DNA of 39,958 bases from Phycisphaerae bacterium (GTDB lineage Bacteria > Planctomycetota > Phycisphaerae > SM23-33): the NCBI GenBank assembly GCA_030745875.1, contig JASLNT010000061.1, positions 1-39,958 on the forward strand, read 5' to 3'. Under the pieces are notes generated by a model. That model was not told where the DNA came from, searched no databases, and was given only the letters and a program-made list of their open reading frames with translations. Positions within the stretch are counted from its first letter, which is position 1. Every line of letters starts with the position of its first letter. Below, in pieces: positions 15,966-24,296 of the stretch. Both the position numbers and the translations under genes were made by a program.

Positions 15966-17756
15966 ATGAAACGATTCAGCCTGCTGATCAAACTGTTCAT
16001 GGGCAATCTGCTCCTGGTGGGCATTGTCATCACCGTCGGCCTGATCGTCTCCTATCGTCATCTCAACACATCGTACATGCGAAACAACCGCACGCACCAG
16101 GATCGAGCGGCGGAGCTGGCCAGGCGTTATTATCAGGACCTCTGGCCGATGTCGGACGCCCGAGTGCACGCGGCGGCGGGAGAACTCCTGGCGGGATCTG
16201 CGATGCGGCTTACCGTGATCGCATCCGATGGTCGCGTGCTGGGCGACAGCATCGCAGACCCCAAGAGCATGACAAACCACAAGACCGAGGACCGACCTGA
16301 AGTCCTTGCAGCAGTTGCAGGTCGCAACGGCTCCGACACCCGCCTCAGCAAAACCACGCGAGTCGAGTACCGCTACATCACCAGGCCCGTACAACAGGGC
16401 GAGACGGTTGTCGCACTGGTGCGGTTGGCGATGCCCGTACGCGCCATAGCCGAAGACCGGGCCCTGATCCGCAACGCCCTGTTCTGGACCACATTGGCGA
16501 CAGTGGGCGCGGCTGCGATGCTGGCGCTGATGATGAGTTGGATATGGTACGCACCGCTCAAGCAGATCACCGAAACCGCCGAGCAACTGGCGGCCGGAAA
16601 TCTCGAAGCCCGCGCAAAGGTCAGCGGGACCGACGAACTGGCTCGTCTGGCCGGAACGTTGAACGATATGCGCAGCAAGCTGGCCGGTCAGATTCACGCT
16701 GCGGAGACTCAGCAACAGCAACTCAGTTCGGTCGTCGACAACCTGCGTGAAGGCGTGATCGCGCTGGACAAGACCGGGCATATCGTACTGGTCAACAGAT
16801 CGGCGATCGATTTGCTGTCTCTGGGCTCGGAGGACCTGACCGGGAGCGAGTTCAAATCTGCAATCGCGGCCGGAGGGATTCTGGATCTGTACCATGAACT
16901 GATGTCCGCAGGCCAATGCGTTGACGGCCAGGCCCACGCCCCGGACGACAGCGGTAGAATGCTGGAGGTTCACGCGGCGCGAGTGGCGTCAGGGGCTCCG
17001 GGCGGGATCGCAGTGCTGCTGGTCCTGAGAGACGTCACGGAGATCGCCCGCGCTGCGGCCATGAAGGCCGAATTCGTCGCAAATGCGTCACACGAACTTA
17101 GGACTCCGCTGGCGACTATCCGCGCAGCAGCCGAAACGTTGGGCGATGAGACTTCCGGAGATCCGCAGGCGGTTGCAAAGGTCGCGGCGATACTGAACCG
17201 CCACATTACGCGCTTGGAGCAGATGACCAACGATCTGCTGAATCTGAACCTTGTGGAAATGCCCGGAGCCGGCCCGAATCTTACGGACATTCCTTCGGCG
17301 GCGCTGGTTGAACGGATCCGAGAAGAGCACGCCGACCAAGCCGCAAGCAAGCAGATAGAGTTGCTCGTGTCAACCGCTCCGGAAGATCATACATTTGCCT
17401 CCGACCCCACGCTCCTGCAGCTAATTGTCGACAATCTCCTCAGCAACGCTTTGAAGTTCACACCGACCGGAGGAAAAGTGACCTGCACGCTGACAGGCGA
17501 CTCGAACAGCATGACGCTGACGGTGACCGATACGGGCTGCGGAATACCAGCGGAGATTCAGGACCGCGTCTTCGAGCGGTTTTTCCAGGCCGCAACATCT
17601 CGATCGGGCGACGCGTCCGTTCGCGGAACAGGGCTCGGTCTTGCGATTGTCAAACACGCAACCGACCGCCTGGGAGGCCGGGTGGCTCTGTCCAGCGGCG
17701 ATGGCGAAGGAACGACGGTAACCGTAACTTTGCCCCTGGCCCGGCGGACCGCCTGA
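15966..17756 (+). CDS. Membrane sensor histidine kinase, PhoR-like
   Basis: The 596-residue kinase has a first membrane helix at about 12-30, a periplasmic sensor region at about 35-170, a second helix at about 172-198, then HAMP (about 200-250), PAS (about 255-365), HisKA and HATPase_c. The H-box is ASHELRTP with His376. The ATP-binding motifs are N-box NLLSNALKFTP, G1 DTGCGIP, F-box FERFF and G2 GTGLGLAI, so it should be active. This is the PhoR/VicK-type order. It lies 26 bp after the PhoB-like regulator and is surely its partner. The sensed signal cannot be read from sequence; phosphate limitation is inferred from the adjacent symporter. Confidence 0.92.
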   Translation: MKRFSLLIKLFMGNLLLVGIVITVGLIVSYRHLNTSYMRNNRTHQDRAAELARRYYQDLWPMSDARVHAAAGELLAGSAMRLTVIASDGRVLGDSIADPKSMTNHKTEDRPEVLAAVAGRNGSDTRLSKTTRVEYRYITRPVQQGETVVALVRLAMPVRAIAEDRALIRNALFWTTLATVGAAAMLALMMSWIWYAPLKQITETAEQLAAGNLEARAKVSGTDELARLAGTLNDMRSKLAGQIHAAETQQQQLSSVVDNLREGVIALDKTGHIVLVNRSAIDLLSLGSEDLTGSEFKSAIAAGGILDLYHELMSAGQCVDGQAHAPDDSGRMLEVHAARVASGAPGGIAVLLVLRDVTEIARAAAMKAEFVANASHELRTPLATIRAAAETLGDETSGDPQAVAKVAAILNRHITRLEQMTNDLLNLNLVEMPGAGPNLTDIPSAALVERIREEHADQAASKQIELLVSTAPEDHTFASDPTLLQLIVDNLLSNALKFTPTGGKVTCTLTGDSNSMTLTVTDTGCGIPAEIQDRVFERFFQAATSRSGDASVRGTGLGLAIVKHATDRLGGRVALSSGDGEGTTVTVTLPLARRTA

Positions 17757-17837
17757 AGCCAGGCGAGCCCGAACTACGGGATATATCTGTTTTGGAACTT
17801 GCGTAGAGGCGCCGGTTGCCGATACTTACTCCTGCAC

Positions 17838-20102
17838 ATGGGCAAGAAACAGACATTCGAAGACGACGGAGGCGACCTGGAGACACTCCGCAGAGAGTTG
17901 CGGGAGACCCAAGTGAACCTCCAGAGGCTGGAGTCGATCGTAGACTCAAGCCCGGCGGTGGTGTTCCTGTGGCGGATGACCGCTGGTTGGCCTGTTGAGT
18001 TCGTTTCCCAGAGCATCACGCAGTTCGGGTACACCGCCGAGGAGTTAATGTCGGGCGAAGTGGCCTGGCCGACCATAACGTACGCTGAAGACGTCCCTCG
18101 CCTGGAAGCTGAAGTTAGAGATTATCTGGCGGGCGGAGCATCGCAGTTCGATCAGGAATATCGACTGGTCACCAAGTCAGGCGATGTTCGATGGGTCGAA
18201 GATCGCAACATGGTGATTCGCAACACAGACGGACAAATCACGCACATCCAGGGCATGATAGTCGACATCACTAAACGCAAGCGTATGGAAACGGCGTTGC
18301 GCGACAGTGAGACAAGCCTCAACGAGGCCCAGAAGCTGGCGGGCGTGGGCAGTTGGCAGTGGGATCTCCGCACCGGCCGGACCGTCATGTCGGAAGAGCT
18401 GCTCCGCATCTACGGGCTGCCGCCGGACACTCCGCCGGAGGATGTGGAGAATGTGGTGGATTCACTCATCCATCCCGATGATCGGGCCAAAATGCGCGAC
18501 CTCATGGCCCGTATCCTGGGCGGAAGCAAGGGCGAGAGCATCTCGTTCAGGGTGATCCGCCCGAACGGAGAGGTCCGCTGGCTGGAGGCGACAAAATATA
18601 CGGTGCACAGACGAGCAGACAACGGCGATCCGCTGGTTATCATGGGCGCCATACAGGACATCACCGAACAGCGAGCAGCCCGAATCGCCCTCCAGCAGAG
18701 CGAAGAGAAATACCGTGCGGTCGTCGAAAGCGCCGGTGAGGCGATATGCACTTTGAACGCCGAAGGGAAGTTCCTGTTCATGAACACCATTTGTGCTCAG
18801 CGGTTGGGAGGAACCAGAGATGAACTGGTGGGCAAGACGCTGTGGGACGTTTTCCCAAAGGAATTCGCCGATGGCGAAGCAGTTCGCGCGCGGGCGGCGA
18901 TCAATTCGGATAAGAGCAGTTTGATCGAAACCATAGTACCGCTCGGCGATGAAATGCGCTGGTACCAGATCTCGATGGAACCGGTCAGAGACCATGACGG
19001 AGAAACTCGCTTGGCATTAGTGTTCGCTCGTGACATCACCGACCGCAAACGCGCCGAGGAAGGGCTCAGGCAGTCAGAGCAACGCTACAGAACGCTCTTT
19101 GAAGGCGCCAACGAGGGCATACTGGTCGCGGATATCGACACGCGAAAGCTCATGTTTGGCAACCCCGCCGTCCGCAGGATGCTCAACTACAGCGCTGAAG
19201 AACTGCTCGAAATGACCGTCGAGGACTGCCACCGGCCCGAAGATATGGCACACGCAATGGGTGAGTTCCAGGCCCTGGCCCGCGGAGATCGCCAAATGGC
19301 GTTAACCGTTCCGTTCCTCACGCGGAACGGCGAGGTGGTCTACGCCGACGTGGGCGCCACGATCATCCGCCTTGAGGGCAAGAATTGCATGGTGGGTTTC
19401 TTACGCGATCTGACCGACGCCCGCCGGGCCGAAGAAGCGCTGAAGACCGCCCATACGAAACTCGTAGCCGCCCGAGACGAAGAACGAAAACACCTGGCCG
19501 CGGAACTGCATGACTCGGTCAGCCAAAAACTCATCGCACTGGGCATACAACTTGACAACGTCTCGCGACAGTCGGACCGGAATCCCGACTCATCGCAACT
19601 GCCTGACGCAGCGAAAACGTGCAACGAACTCATCGAAGACATCAGGCGCATATGCCGCGGACTCTATCCTCCGGCGCTGGAGGCGCTGGGTCTGATCTCG
19701 GCGATGCAACCGCTCGAAGAACACTGCCGCAAAGCAGGATTCAACGCAGCAATACGATGCGATCCGATACTCAGAATGGCGCGATTCTCGCCTGAAATAG
19801 AAATCGCACTGTTCCGCATATCACAAGAAGCCGTCAACAATGCGATACGACACGGCGGCGGGACGAACATAGACATCGACATCATGTACATCGACGAGCA
19901 ACTCGTGCTGGCGGTGGTCGACGACGGCGCGGGTTTCGATGTGTCTGCGGCTGAAGGAATGGGCTTCGGACTGTCGTCAATGCAAGACCGGGCCAGGGCT
20001 GTCGGAGCGAGGCTCACAATCGCCTCAGAGCCGGGAGAAACAAGAGTCGAAGTTTCGACAGCAGTGAACATCGAAGAGACAGACGAGAAGAAAGGACAAT
20101 AA
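17838..20102 (+). CDS. Multi-PAS sensor histidine kinase, HisKA_3 (NarL-partner) type
   Basis: The cytoplasmic chain of 754 residues begins with a short coiled coil, then four PAS/PAC units at about 30-155, 170-285, 295-415 and 420-535. Each ends with a typical (D/R)ITxxK/R linker. The phospho-acceptor region EERKHLAAELHDSVSQK (His558) is of the HisKA_3 type, and the HATPase domain carries NNAIRHG, DDGAGFD and GFGLSSMQDRA. Such kinases normally act on NarL/FixJ-type regulators, none of which is encoded nearby. The ATG at 17838 is preferred, but no ribosome binding site supports it; a TTG 13 codons upstream is possible. No membrane segment is visible. It sits 81 bp after the PhoR-like kinase and directly abuts the HAD gene. 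Confidence 0.87.
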   Translation: MGKKQTFEDDGGDLETLRRELRETQVNLQRLESIVDSSPAVVFLWRMTAGWPVEFVSQSITQFGYTAEELMSGEVAWPTITYAEDVPRLEAEVRDYLAGGASQFDQEYRLVTKSGDVRWVEDRNMVIRNTDGQITHIQGMIVDITKRKRMETALRDSETSLNEAQKLAGVGSWQWDLRTGRTVMSEELLRIYGLPPDTPPEDVENVVDSLIHPDDRAKMRDLMARILGGSKGESISFRVIRPNGEVRWLEATKYTVHRRADNGDPLVIMGAIQDITEQRAARIALQQSEEKYRAVVESAGEAICTLNAEGKFLFMNTICAQRLGGTRDELVGKTLWDVFPKEFADGEAVRARAAINSDKSSLIETIVPLGDEMRWYQISMEPVRDHDGETRLALVFARDITDRKRAEEGLRQSEQRYRTLFEGANEGILVADIDTRKLMFGNPAVRRMLNYSAEELLEMTVEDCHRPEDMAHAMGEFQALARGDRQMALTVPFLTRNGEVVYADVGATIIRLEGKNCMVGFLRDLTDARRAEEALKTAHTKLVAARDEERKHLAAELHDSVSQKLIALGIQLDNVSRQSDRNPDSSQLPDAAKTCNELIEDIRRICRGLYPPALEALGLISAMQPLEEHCRKAGFNAAIRCDPILRMARFSPEIEIALFRISQEAVNNAIRHGGGTNIDIDIMYIDEQLVLAVVDDGAGFDVSAAEGMGFGLSSMQDRARAVGARLTIASEPGETRVEVSTAVNIEETDEKKGQ

Positions 20103-20780
20103 TTGGACGCACTTATTTTTGATTTCGACGGCGTGATCGTGGATTCGGAACCCGTGCACCTTGCGACCTTCCAGGAAGTATTGGCGCTCGAGGGCGTCGC
20201 CCTGTCGCACGATGATTACTACGAGAAATACCTCGGCTTCGACGACTACGACTGCTTCAAAGCAGTGGCCGCCGATCACGACAAGACTTTCACCGAATCC
20301 AAGATTCGCGAACTTACCGAAGCCAAAACGCAACTGGTGCTCAAGGCATTCCAAACATCCGTACGGGCCCTGCCAGGTGCGGTCGAACTGATCGGCCAGA
20401 TCGCCGAGACCAACCTGCCAATGGGCATTTGCAGCGGTTCGTTGCGACAGGAAATCGAGCTCGCCTCGCAAACAATCGGCGTTCGGGATTGCTTTCAGGT
20501 AATCGTAGCCGCAGAGGACGTTCACAACGGCAAGCCCGACCCGGAGGGATATCGCCTGGCGCTGCTGCAGTTGGGTCGCTACGTTCAGGGCGGACCGGAT
20601 CCGTCGAAAACGGTTGTAATCGAAGATTCTCCGGCGGGCATTGAATCGGCGCGCGCACTAGGCGCAAAAGTGCTGGCGGTGAGCACGTCCTATCCGGAAT
20701 CGGAGCTGACCCAAGCCGACCGCATAGCAGCCTCTCTGGCGGATATAACGCTGACGGACCTCAACGAACTGATCGCCTGA
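20103..20780 (+). CDS. HAD-superfamily hydrolase, beta-phosphoglucomutase-like
   Basis: The 225-residue protein has all four HAD motifs: DFDGVIVDS (nucleophile Asp7, acid/base Asp9), the CSGS threonine/serine motif, the lysine in NGKPDPEGY, and VIEDSPAGI with the magnesium-binding acid pair. A helical type-1 cap is at about 15-85. It should hydrolyse or isomerise a small phosphate ester. The start is a TTG directly after the TAA stop of the kinase, with AAAGGA at good spacing, so the two are translated from one mRNA. Its role in a signalling operon is unclear; substrates of this subfamily (phosphoglycolate, sugar phosphates, beta-phosphoglucose) cannot be told apart here. Confidence 0.87.
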   Translation: MDALIFDFDGVIVDSEPVHLATFQEVLALEGVALSHDDYYEKYLGFDDYDCFKAVAADHDKTFTESKIRELTEAKTQLVLKAFQTSVRALPGAVELIGQIAETNLPMGICSGSLRQEIELASQTIGVRDCFQVIVAAEDVHNGKPDPEGYRLALLQLGRYVQGGPDPSKTVVIEDSPAGIESARALGAKVLAVSTSYPESELTQADRIAASLADITLTDLNELIA

Positions 20781-20793
20781 AGCTCCCAGTTCG

Positions 20794-21276
20794 CTACTTC
20801 CGACCGCCGCGCTGCATCGCTATCACTCCGGTGCGCGCAAGCTCCCTGATCCCGTAGGGACGAACGAGGTCTATGAAGGCCTCGATCTTGTCTTCGGTGC
20901 CCGTAAGCTCAACCACCACTGAACTCCGAGCCACGTCGGCGACCCTTCCGCGGAACAGATTAACCAGATCGACAACGGCCGGACGCTTCTCCGCCGGAGC
21001 GTGAACGCGAATCAGCAGCAGGTCCCGCTGGACGTTCTCAGTGCTGGTGAAGTCGCGAACCTTCACCACGGGTATAACCTTGCCCAACTGCTTGCGGACC
21101 TGCTCCAGCACGGCGTCGTCACCGACAACCACTATAGTCATCCGGCTGAGTTCGGAGTCTTCGGTGCGCCCGACGACCAGTGAATCGATATTAAAACCAC
21201 GGGCTGCGAACATGCCCGATATGTGCGCCAACACGCCGGGCTGATTCTGCACCAGTGCGGTTATCACATGTTTCAT
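20794..21276 (-). CDS. ilvN: Acetolactate synthase, small regulatory subunit
   Basis: The 160-residue protein has the N-terminal ACT domain that binds valine (VQNQPGVLAHISGMFAARGFNIDSL) and the C-terminal domain characteristic of IlvN/IlvH (GRVADVARSSVVVELTG). It activates the catalytic IlvB subunit and imposes feedback inhibition by branched-chain amino acids. The length is normal for the family. GGAGAA precedes the ATG, and it follows ilvB after 32 bp, so the two form one operon. It ends 13 bp from the convergent HAD gene, with no clear terminator between them. Confidence 0.96.
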   Translation of the reverse strand: MKHVITALVQNQPGVLAHISGMFAARGFNIDSLVVGRTEDSELSRMTIVVVGDDAVLEQVRKQLGKVIPVVKVRDFTSTENVQRDLLLIRVHAPAEKRPAVVDLVNLFRGRVADVARSSVVVELTGTEDKIEAFIDLVRPYGIRELARTGVIAMQRGGRK

Positions 21277-21308
21277 TGCTGTTCTCCAAATTCTGCGAGC
21301 GTCCCGGA

Positions 21309-23036
21309 TCAGGCCAGGCGCCCGAGTTCCATCTCGTGGAGGCTCTTGCCCGCGGGCACCATCGGATAGACATTCTCTTCAGGATCGACCGCCACAACCA
21401 GAACCGCCGGACCGTCGTTGTAGTCCAGAAGCTCCTGCAGAGCATCGGTCAGACCAGCCGGATCGTCAACTCTGATGCCTTTGGCTCCGAAGCCCTCGGC
21501 GACCTTCACAAAGTCCGGGCACGGATGGACCGTGCCTGAATAACGCTTGTCGAAGAACATCTCCTGCCACTGGCGGACCATTCCAAGATACTCGTTGTCC
21601 AGTACGATGAACTTGACCGGAAGGTTATGCTGCACAGCGGTGATTATCTCGACCATAGTCATCGAAAAACTACCGTCTCCGTCGATGTCTATCACCGTAG
21701 CGTCGGGGCAGGCGAACTGGGCTCCAATCGCCGCCGGAACTCCAAAACCCATCGTTCCAAGTCCGCCGGACGTTATTATCTGTCTTGGCTTGCGGAACTT
21801 GTAGAACTGGGCGGCCCACATCTGGTGCTGCCCCACACCGGTGGCGATAACCGCCTCGTGATCGGTCAGCTCGCCGAGTTTCTCTATGACGGTCTGCGGT
21901 TTTATGCACTTTCCATCGGACTCGTAAGCCAACGGATAACGCTTCTTCCAGTCGGCGATCTTGTCCAACCACGACGTGCGGTCTTTGGACTCGATGAATT
22001 CGAGCATCTTGGCGAGAATGTCCTTGGCGTCTCCGACGACGGGGACGTCGGCTTTTACGACTTTCGATATCGACGTGGGGTCGATATCTATGTGTACGAC
22101 CGTTGCGCTGGGAGCGAATGTTTCCAGCTTACCGGTGACCCGATCGTCAAAACGGGCTCCGACGGCTATCAGACAGTCGCACTCCTGCATGGCGTAGTTG
22201 GCGGTCGCCGACCCGTGCATGCCGACCATCTGCAACGCCAGCGGATCAGTCTCGTCCAGCGTTCCCAGGCCCATCAGCGTAGTGGTTGTGGGCAGTTGGC
22301 CTTTTTTCTGGACGGCGCGAAGCTCATCGGTCGCATCGCTGTGTATCACTCCCCCGCCGACGTACAGCAACGGACGCTCAGAGGCGTTGATCACCTGGGC
22401 GGCGCTTTGGATTTGGCGGGTATGACCGGACGTACTCGGTTTGTAACCGGGAATGCGCATCGTCAGATTCGCCGGGTTTTCAAGCCTGTTGAGCGTTATG
22501 TCAACCGGAACGTCGATCAGGACCGGACCGGGCCGACCGGTCGAGGCAATGTGAAACGCCTCGGTGAATATGCGCCCGAGATCGTCAACGCTGCTGACCA
22601 GGAAGTTATGCTTCGTGATCGGTCTGGAAATACCGGTCATGTCCGCCTCCTGGAAGGCGTCGTTTCCGATCAGGTGGCTTTTAACCTGTCCGGTGATGGC
22701 GACTATGGGCGTTGAATCGAGGTAGGCGTTGGCCAGACCGGTCACCAGGTTGGTGGCGCCCGGACCCGAGGTAGCCATCGCCACCCCCGTCTTACCGGTG
22801 GCGCGGGAGTATCCCTCTGCCATATGTATCGCTCCCTGTTCGTGACGGGAGATCACCAGCTTGATCGGTGAATCGTAGAGAACGTCAAACATCGGGATCA
22901 GGGCTCCGCCCGGGAAACCAAAAATGATGTCCACTCCATGGTCCCTGAGCATCTGGTGGATAATCTCTCCACCACACGCGCCGACGAACCCCTGCTCCAG
23001 TTCCATATTGTACTTCTTACTGTCTGATTTCGTCAT
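21309..23036 (-). CDS. ilvB: Acetolactate synthase, large catalytic subunit
   Basis: The 575-residue thiamine-diphosphate enzyme condenses two pyruvates to acetolactate, or pyruvate and 2-oxobutyrate to acetohydroxybutyrate, the first shared step towards valine, leucine and isoleucine. The N-terminal Pyr domain has the cofactor-activating glutamate in RHEQGAIHMAEG (Glu66); the central FAD/TPP-related domain follows; the C-terminal PP domain has GDGSFSMTMVE..N, the magnesium-diphosphate motif. AAGGAC lies before the ATG. A long leader precedes the gene, with a Val/Leu-rich leader peptide and alternative hairpins. The first 15 residues are a non-conserved extension. Confidence 0.97.
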   Translation of the reverse strand: MTKSDSKKYNMELEQGFVGACGGEIIHQMLRDHGVDIIFGFPGGALIPMFDVLYDSPIKLVISRHEQGAIHMAEGYSRATGKTGVAMATSGPGATNLVTGLANAYLDSTPIVAITGQVKSHLIGNDAFQEADMTGISRPITKHNFLVSSVDDLGRIFTEAFHIASTGRPGPVLIDVPVDITLNRLENPANLTMRIPGYKPSTSGHTRQIQSAAQVINASERPLLYVGGGVIHSDATDELRAVQKKGQLPTTTTLMGLGTLDETDPLALQMVGMHGSATANYAMQECDCLIAVGARFDDRVTGKLETFAPSATVVHIDIDPTSISKVVKADVPVVGDAKDILAKMLEFIESKDRTSWLDKIADWKKRYPLAYESDGKCIKPQTVIEKLGELTDHEAVIATGVGQHQMWAAQFYKFRKPRQIITSGGLGTMGFGVPAAIGAQFACPDATVIDIDGDGSFSMTMVEIITAVQHNLPVKFIVLDNEYLGMVRQWQEMFFDKRYSGTVHPCPDFVKVAEGFGAKGIRVDDPAGLTDALQELLDYNDGPAVLVVAVDPEENVYPMVPAGKSLHEMELGRLA

Positions 23037-23300
23037 GACTCTTGTCCTTAGAATCCGGTCCGAACGGGATTGGCCCCGGCGAACTGTTGTGAAACTATCC
23101 TACAGCCCTGCGTCAGAAATACAACTGTAGATCATTCCACAGGTTTATCGGGAAGAATCTGAAGTGGCGGCCGCCGTACTGAAACAAGTACAGCGACCTA
23201 CAGTACAGAGACAAGCAATACAACCGGCAGCGCAGACAGACCGTCCGCTGGGCGGATCCCGTTGGAAGCGTCGTATTGTCGGCGATTGCAGGTCATTACC
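23037..23300 (-). promoter_or_regulatory. ilvBN leader with mutually exclusive pairing segments (attenuator-like)
   Basis: Three segments of the predicted leader RNA are related. Segment A (CTGTAG, 23203-23198) overlaps the last Leu codon and stop of the leader peptide. Segment B (CTACAG, 23130-23125) is complementary to A and also to segment C (CTGTAG, 23105-23100). A-B extends to 10 bp with one G-U pair; B-C to 9 bp with three. A ribosome stalled on the terminal Val/Leu codons would cover A and free B for C. GTACTG (23206-23201) can also pair with CAGTAC (23181-23176). No U-tract follows C, so an intrinsic terminator is not shown; control through translation or Rho is possible. Confidence 0.5.
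23198..23296 (-). CDS. Putative ilvBN leader peptide (32 residues)
   Basis: The small reading frame starts at ATG 23296, close to the expected transcription start, and ends with TAG at 23198. Its last ten residues are LPVVLLVSVL, eight of them Val or Leu; the valine codons are GTT, GTA, GTC and GTA. This is the composition expected of a branched-chain attenuator peptide such as the one before ilvB in enterobacteria. No clear ribosome binding site is visible and the mRNA would be nearly leaderless. In-frame ATGs at 23311 and 23302 become possible if transcription starts further upstream. The frame remains open to 23428, so the exact start is open. Confidence 0.5.
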   Translation of the reverse strand: MTCNRRQYDASNGIRPADGLSALPVVLLVSVL

Positions 23301-23306
23301 ATTACA

Positions 23307-23335
23307 ACCATACTCGCCAACAGGATATATGTCAA
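23307..23335 (-). promoter_or_regulatory. Sigma70-type promoter of ilvBN
   Basis: On the minus strand a perfect TTGACA (23335-23330), a 17-nt spacer and TATGGT (23312-23307) predict a start near 23300, about 260 nt before the ilvB ATG. This leaves room for the leader peptide and hairpins. Confidence 0.6.
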
Positions 23336-23461
23336 GCGTTTCTTGCCCTGGTCATATCGGCCTGCAGACAACCTAATCCCTGTCAACGCCCTACGAGCCC
23401 CGCCCTTCCCGATATGCCAATACGTCAACTGTGGGAATTGCGTAAAAAAGTGTGGTTGCTA

Positions 23462-23490
23462 TTGCCACAAAAGACGATATTATATATAAT
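23462..23490 (+). promoter_or_regulatory. Near-consensus promoter of the HTH-receiver gene
   Basis: TTGCCA (23462-23467), a 17-nt spacer and a perfect TATAAT (23485-23490) in an AT-rich stretch predict a start near 23497. The resulting 5' leader of about 88 nt contains the palindrome at 23536-23558. Confidence 0.65.
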
Positions 23491-23535
23491 TGGTGATAAT
23501 TGGTTCGTAGTTTGTCTATTCATTTGAGTTGTTCT

Positions 23536-23558
23536 ATTTTACCGTCTGACGGTAAAAT
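23536..23558. promoter_or_regulatory. Perfect 23-bp inverted repeat, likely operator
   Basis: The arms ATTTTACCGTC (23536-23546) and GACGGTAAAAT (23548-23558) are exact complements around a single T. The repeat lies 26 bp before the ATG of the HTH-receiver gene and about 40 bp downstream of its predicted transcription start. The one-base centre suits a protein dimer on DNA rather than an RNA hairpin. Autoregulation by a road-block is an inference. Confidence 0.6.
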
Positions 23559-23584
23559 GCTCCTGGAACGAGAGTAAGAGCTAA

Positions 23585-24145
23585 ATGGCCAGTAACTTGT
23601 CAACGTTTGCAATAGCTGAAATGCTGCACGTCGATCCTGGGTCTGTCGCTAACTGGATCGACCAGGATCTTCTTAAAGCCCACCGCACACCGGGCGGACA
23701 CCGGCGTGTAACAGTTGAAGATCTGGTGCAATTCCTTCGTGAACACAAGATGCCGATTCCCTCGGAACTGGACACAATCCCGATCCGCGTACTCATAGTT
23801 GATGACGAAGCCGCAATTACACAACTCATCGCCCGGGCTCTTCGCGCGGCCCATCCGGATTACGATATCCATGAAGCCCATGACGGATTCCGAGCCGGTA
23901 CGCTGGTAGCCACGCTTAAACCGGACGTTGTCGTGCTCGATCTGCGCATGCCTGGAATGGATGGATACGAAGTCTGCCGCCTGATCAAGTCTCAGGACGC
24001 CACAAGACACGCCGAGGTCGTGGCGATGACGGCGTATCCGTCACCCGAAAGCGAGCAGCAGATCATCGAATGCGGAGCCCGCGTCTGCATCGCCAAACCG
24101 CTGGACATGGCGCAACTGCTGAACGAAGTAGCCGTGTCGCTGTAA
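23585..24145 (+). CDS. Response regulator with N-terminal MerR/excisionase-type HTH and C-terminal receiver domain
   Basis: The 186-residue protein reverses the usual order of a response regulator. Residues 5-54 are a small winged HTH of the MerR/excisionase/BldC kind (STFAIAEMLHV..GSVANWIDQ..L.AHRTPGGHRRV..EDL). Residues 67-186 are a complete receiver domain with acidic D73/D74, phospho-acceptor Asp119 (VVVLDLRMPGMDG), Thr149 and Lys171 (AKP). It should be a DNA-binding protein switched by phosphorylation, probably as a dimer. No kinase is adjacent. The N-terminal module is related to that of the protein at 34311-35810 (20 of 52 positions identical by eye). It is divergent from ilvBN, so a role in ilv control is possible but not shown. 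Confidence 0.88.
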   Translation: MASNLSTFAIAEMLHVDPGSVANWIDQDLLKAHRTPGGHRRVTVEDLVQFLREHKMPIPSELDTIPIRVLIVDDEAAITQLIARALRAAHPDYDIHEAHDGFRAGTLVATLKPDVVVLDLRMPGMDGYEVCRLIKSQDATRHAEVVAMTAYPSPESEQQIIECGARVCIAKPLDMAQLLNEVAVSL

Positions 24146-24296
24146 ACGGCTGGCATTTGGCAACTGGTTCTTGGCAATTGGCGACGGTGAAAACCTGACA
24201 ACCCCCACAGAACCTGTTTGTCGCCGGCAAGGCCTCCGCTCCCGCCGTTCTCTGAGTCTCTGGATCTCTGTGTCGAGACCAAACAGCCCGAGCGCT
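24146..24296. other. Convergent intergenic region with degenerate short repeats
   Basis: No gene is visible in the 151 bp. Near 24150-24183 there are degenerate TTGGCAA-type units (GGCATTTGGCAACTGG, TTCTTGGCAATTGGCG). Near 24252-24275 there are CTCTGTG/CTCTGAG-type units. Neither forms a convincing terminator. Confidence 0.5.

Noticed and set aside
23037..23300. T-box leader upstream of ilvB
   Set aside because: I see no T-box consensus or specifier-loop layout; the leader-peptide model fits better.
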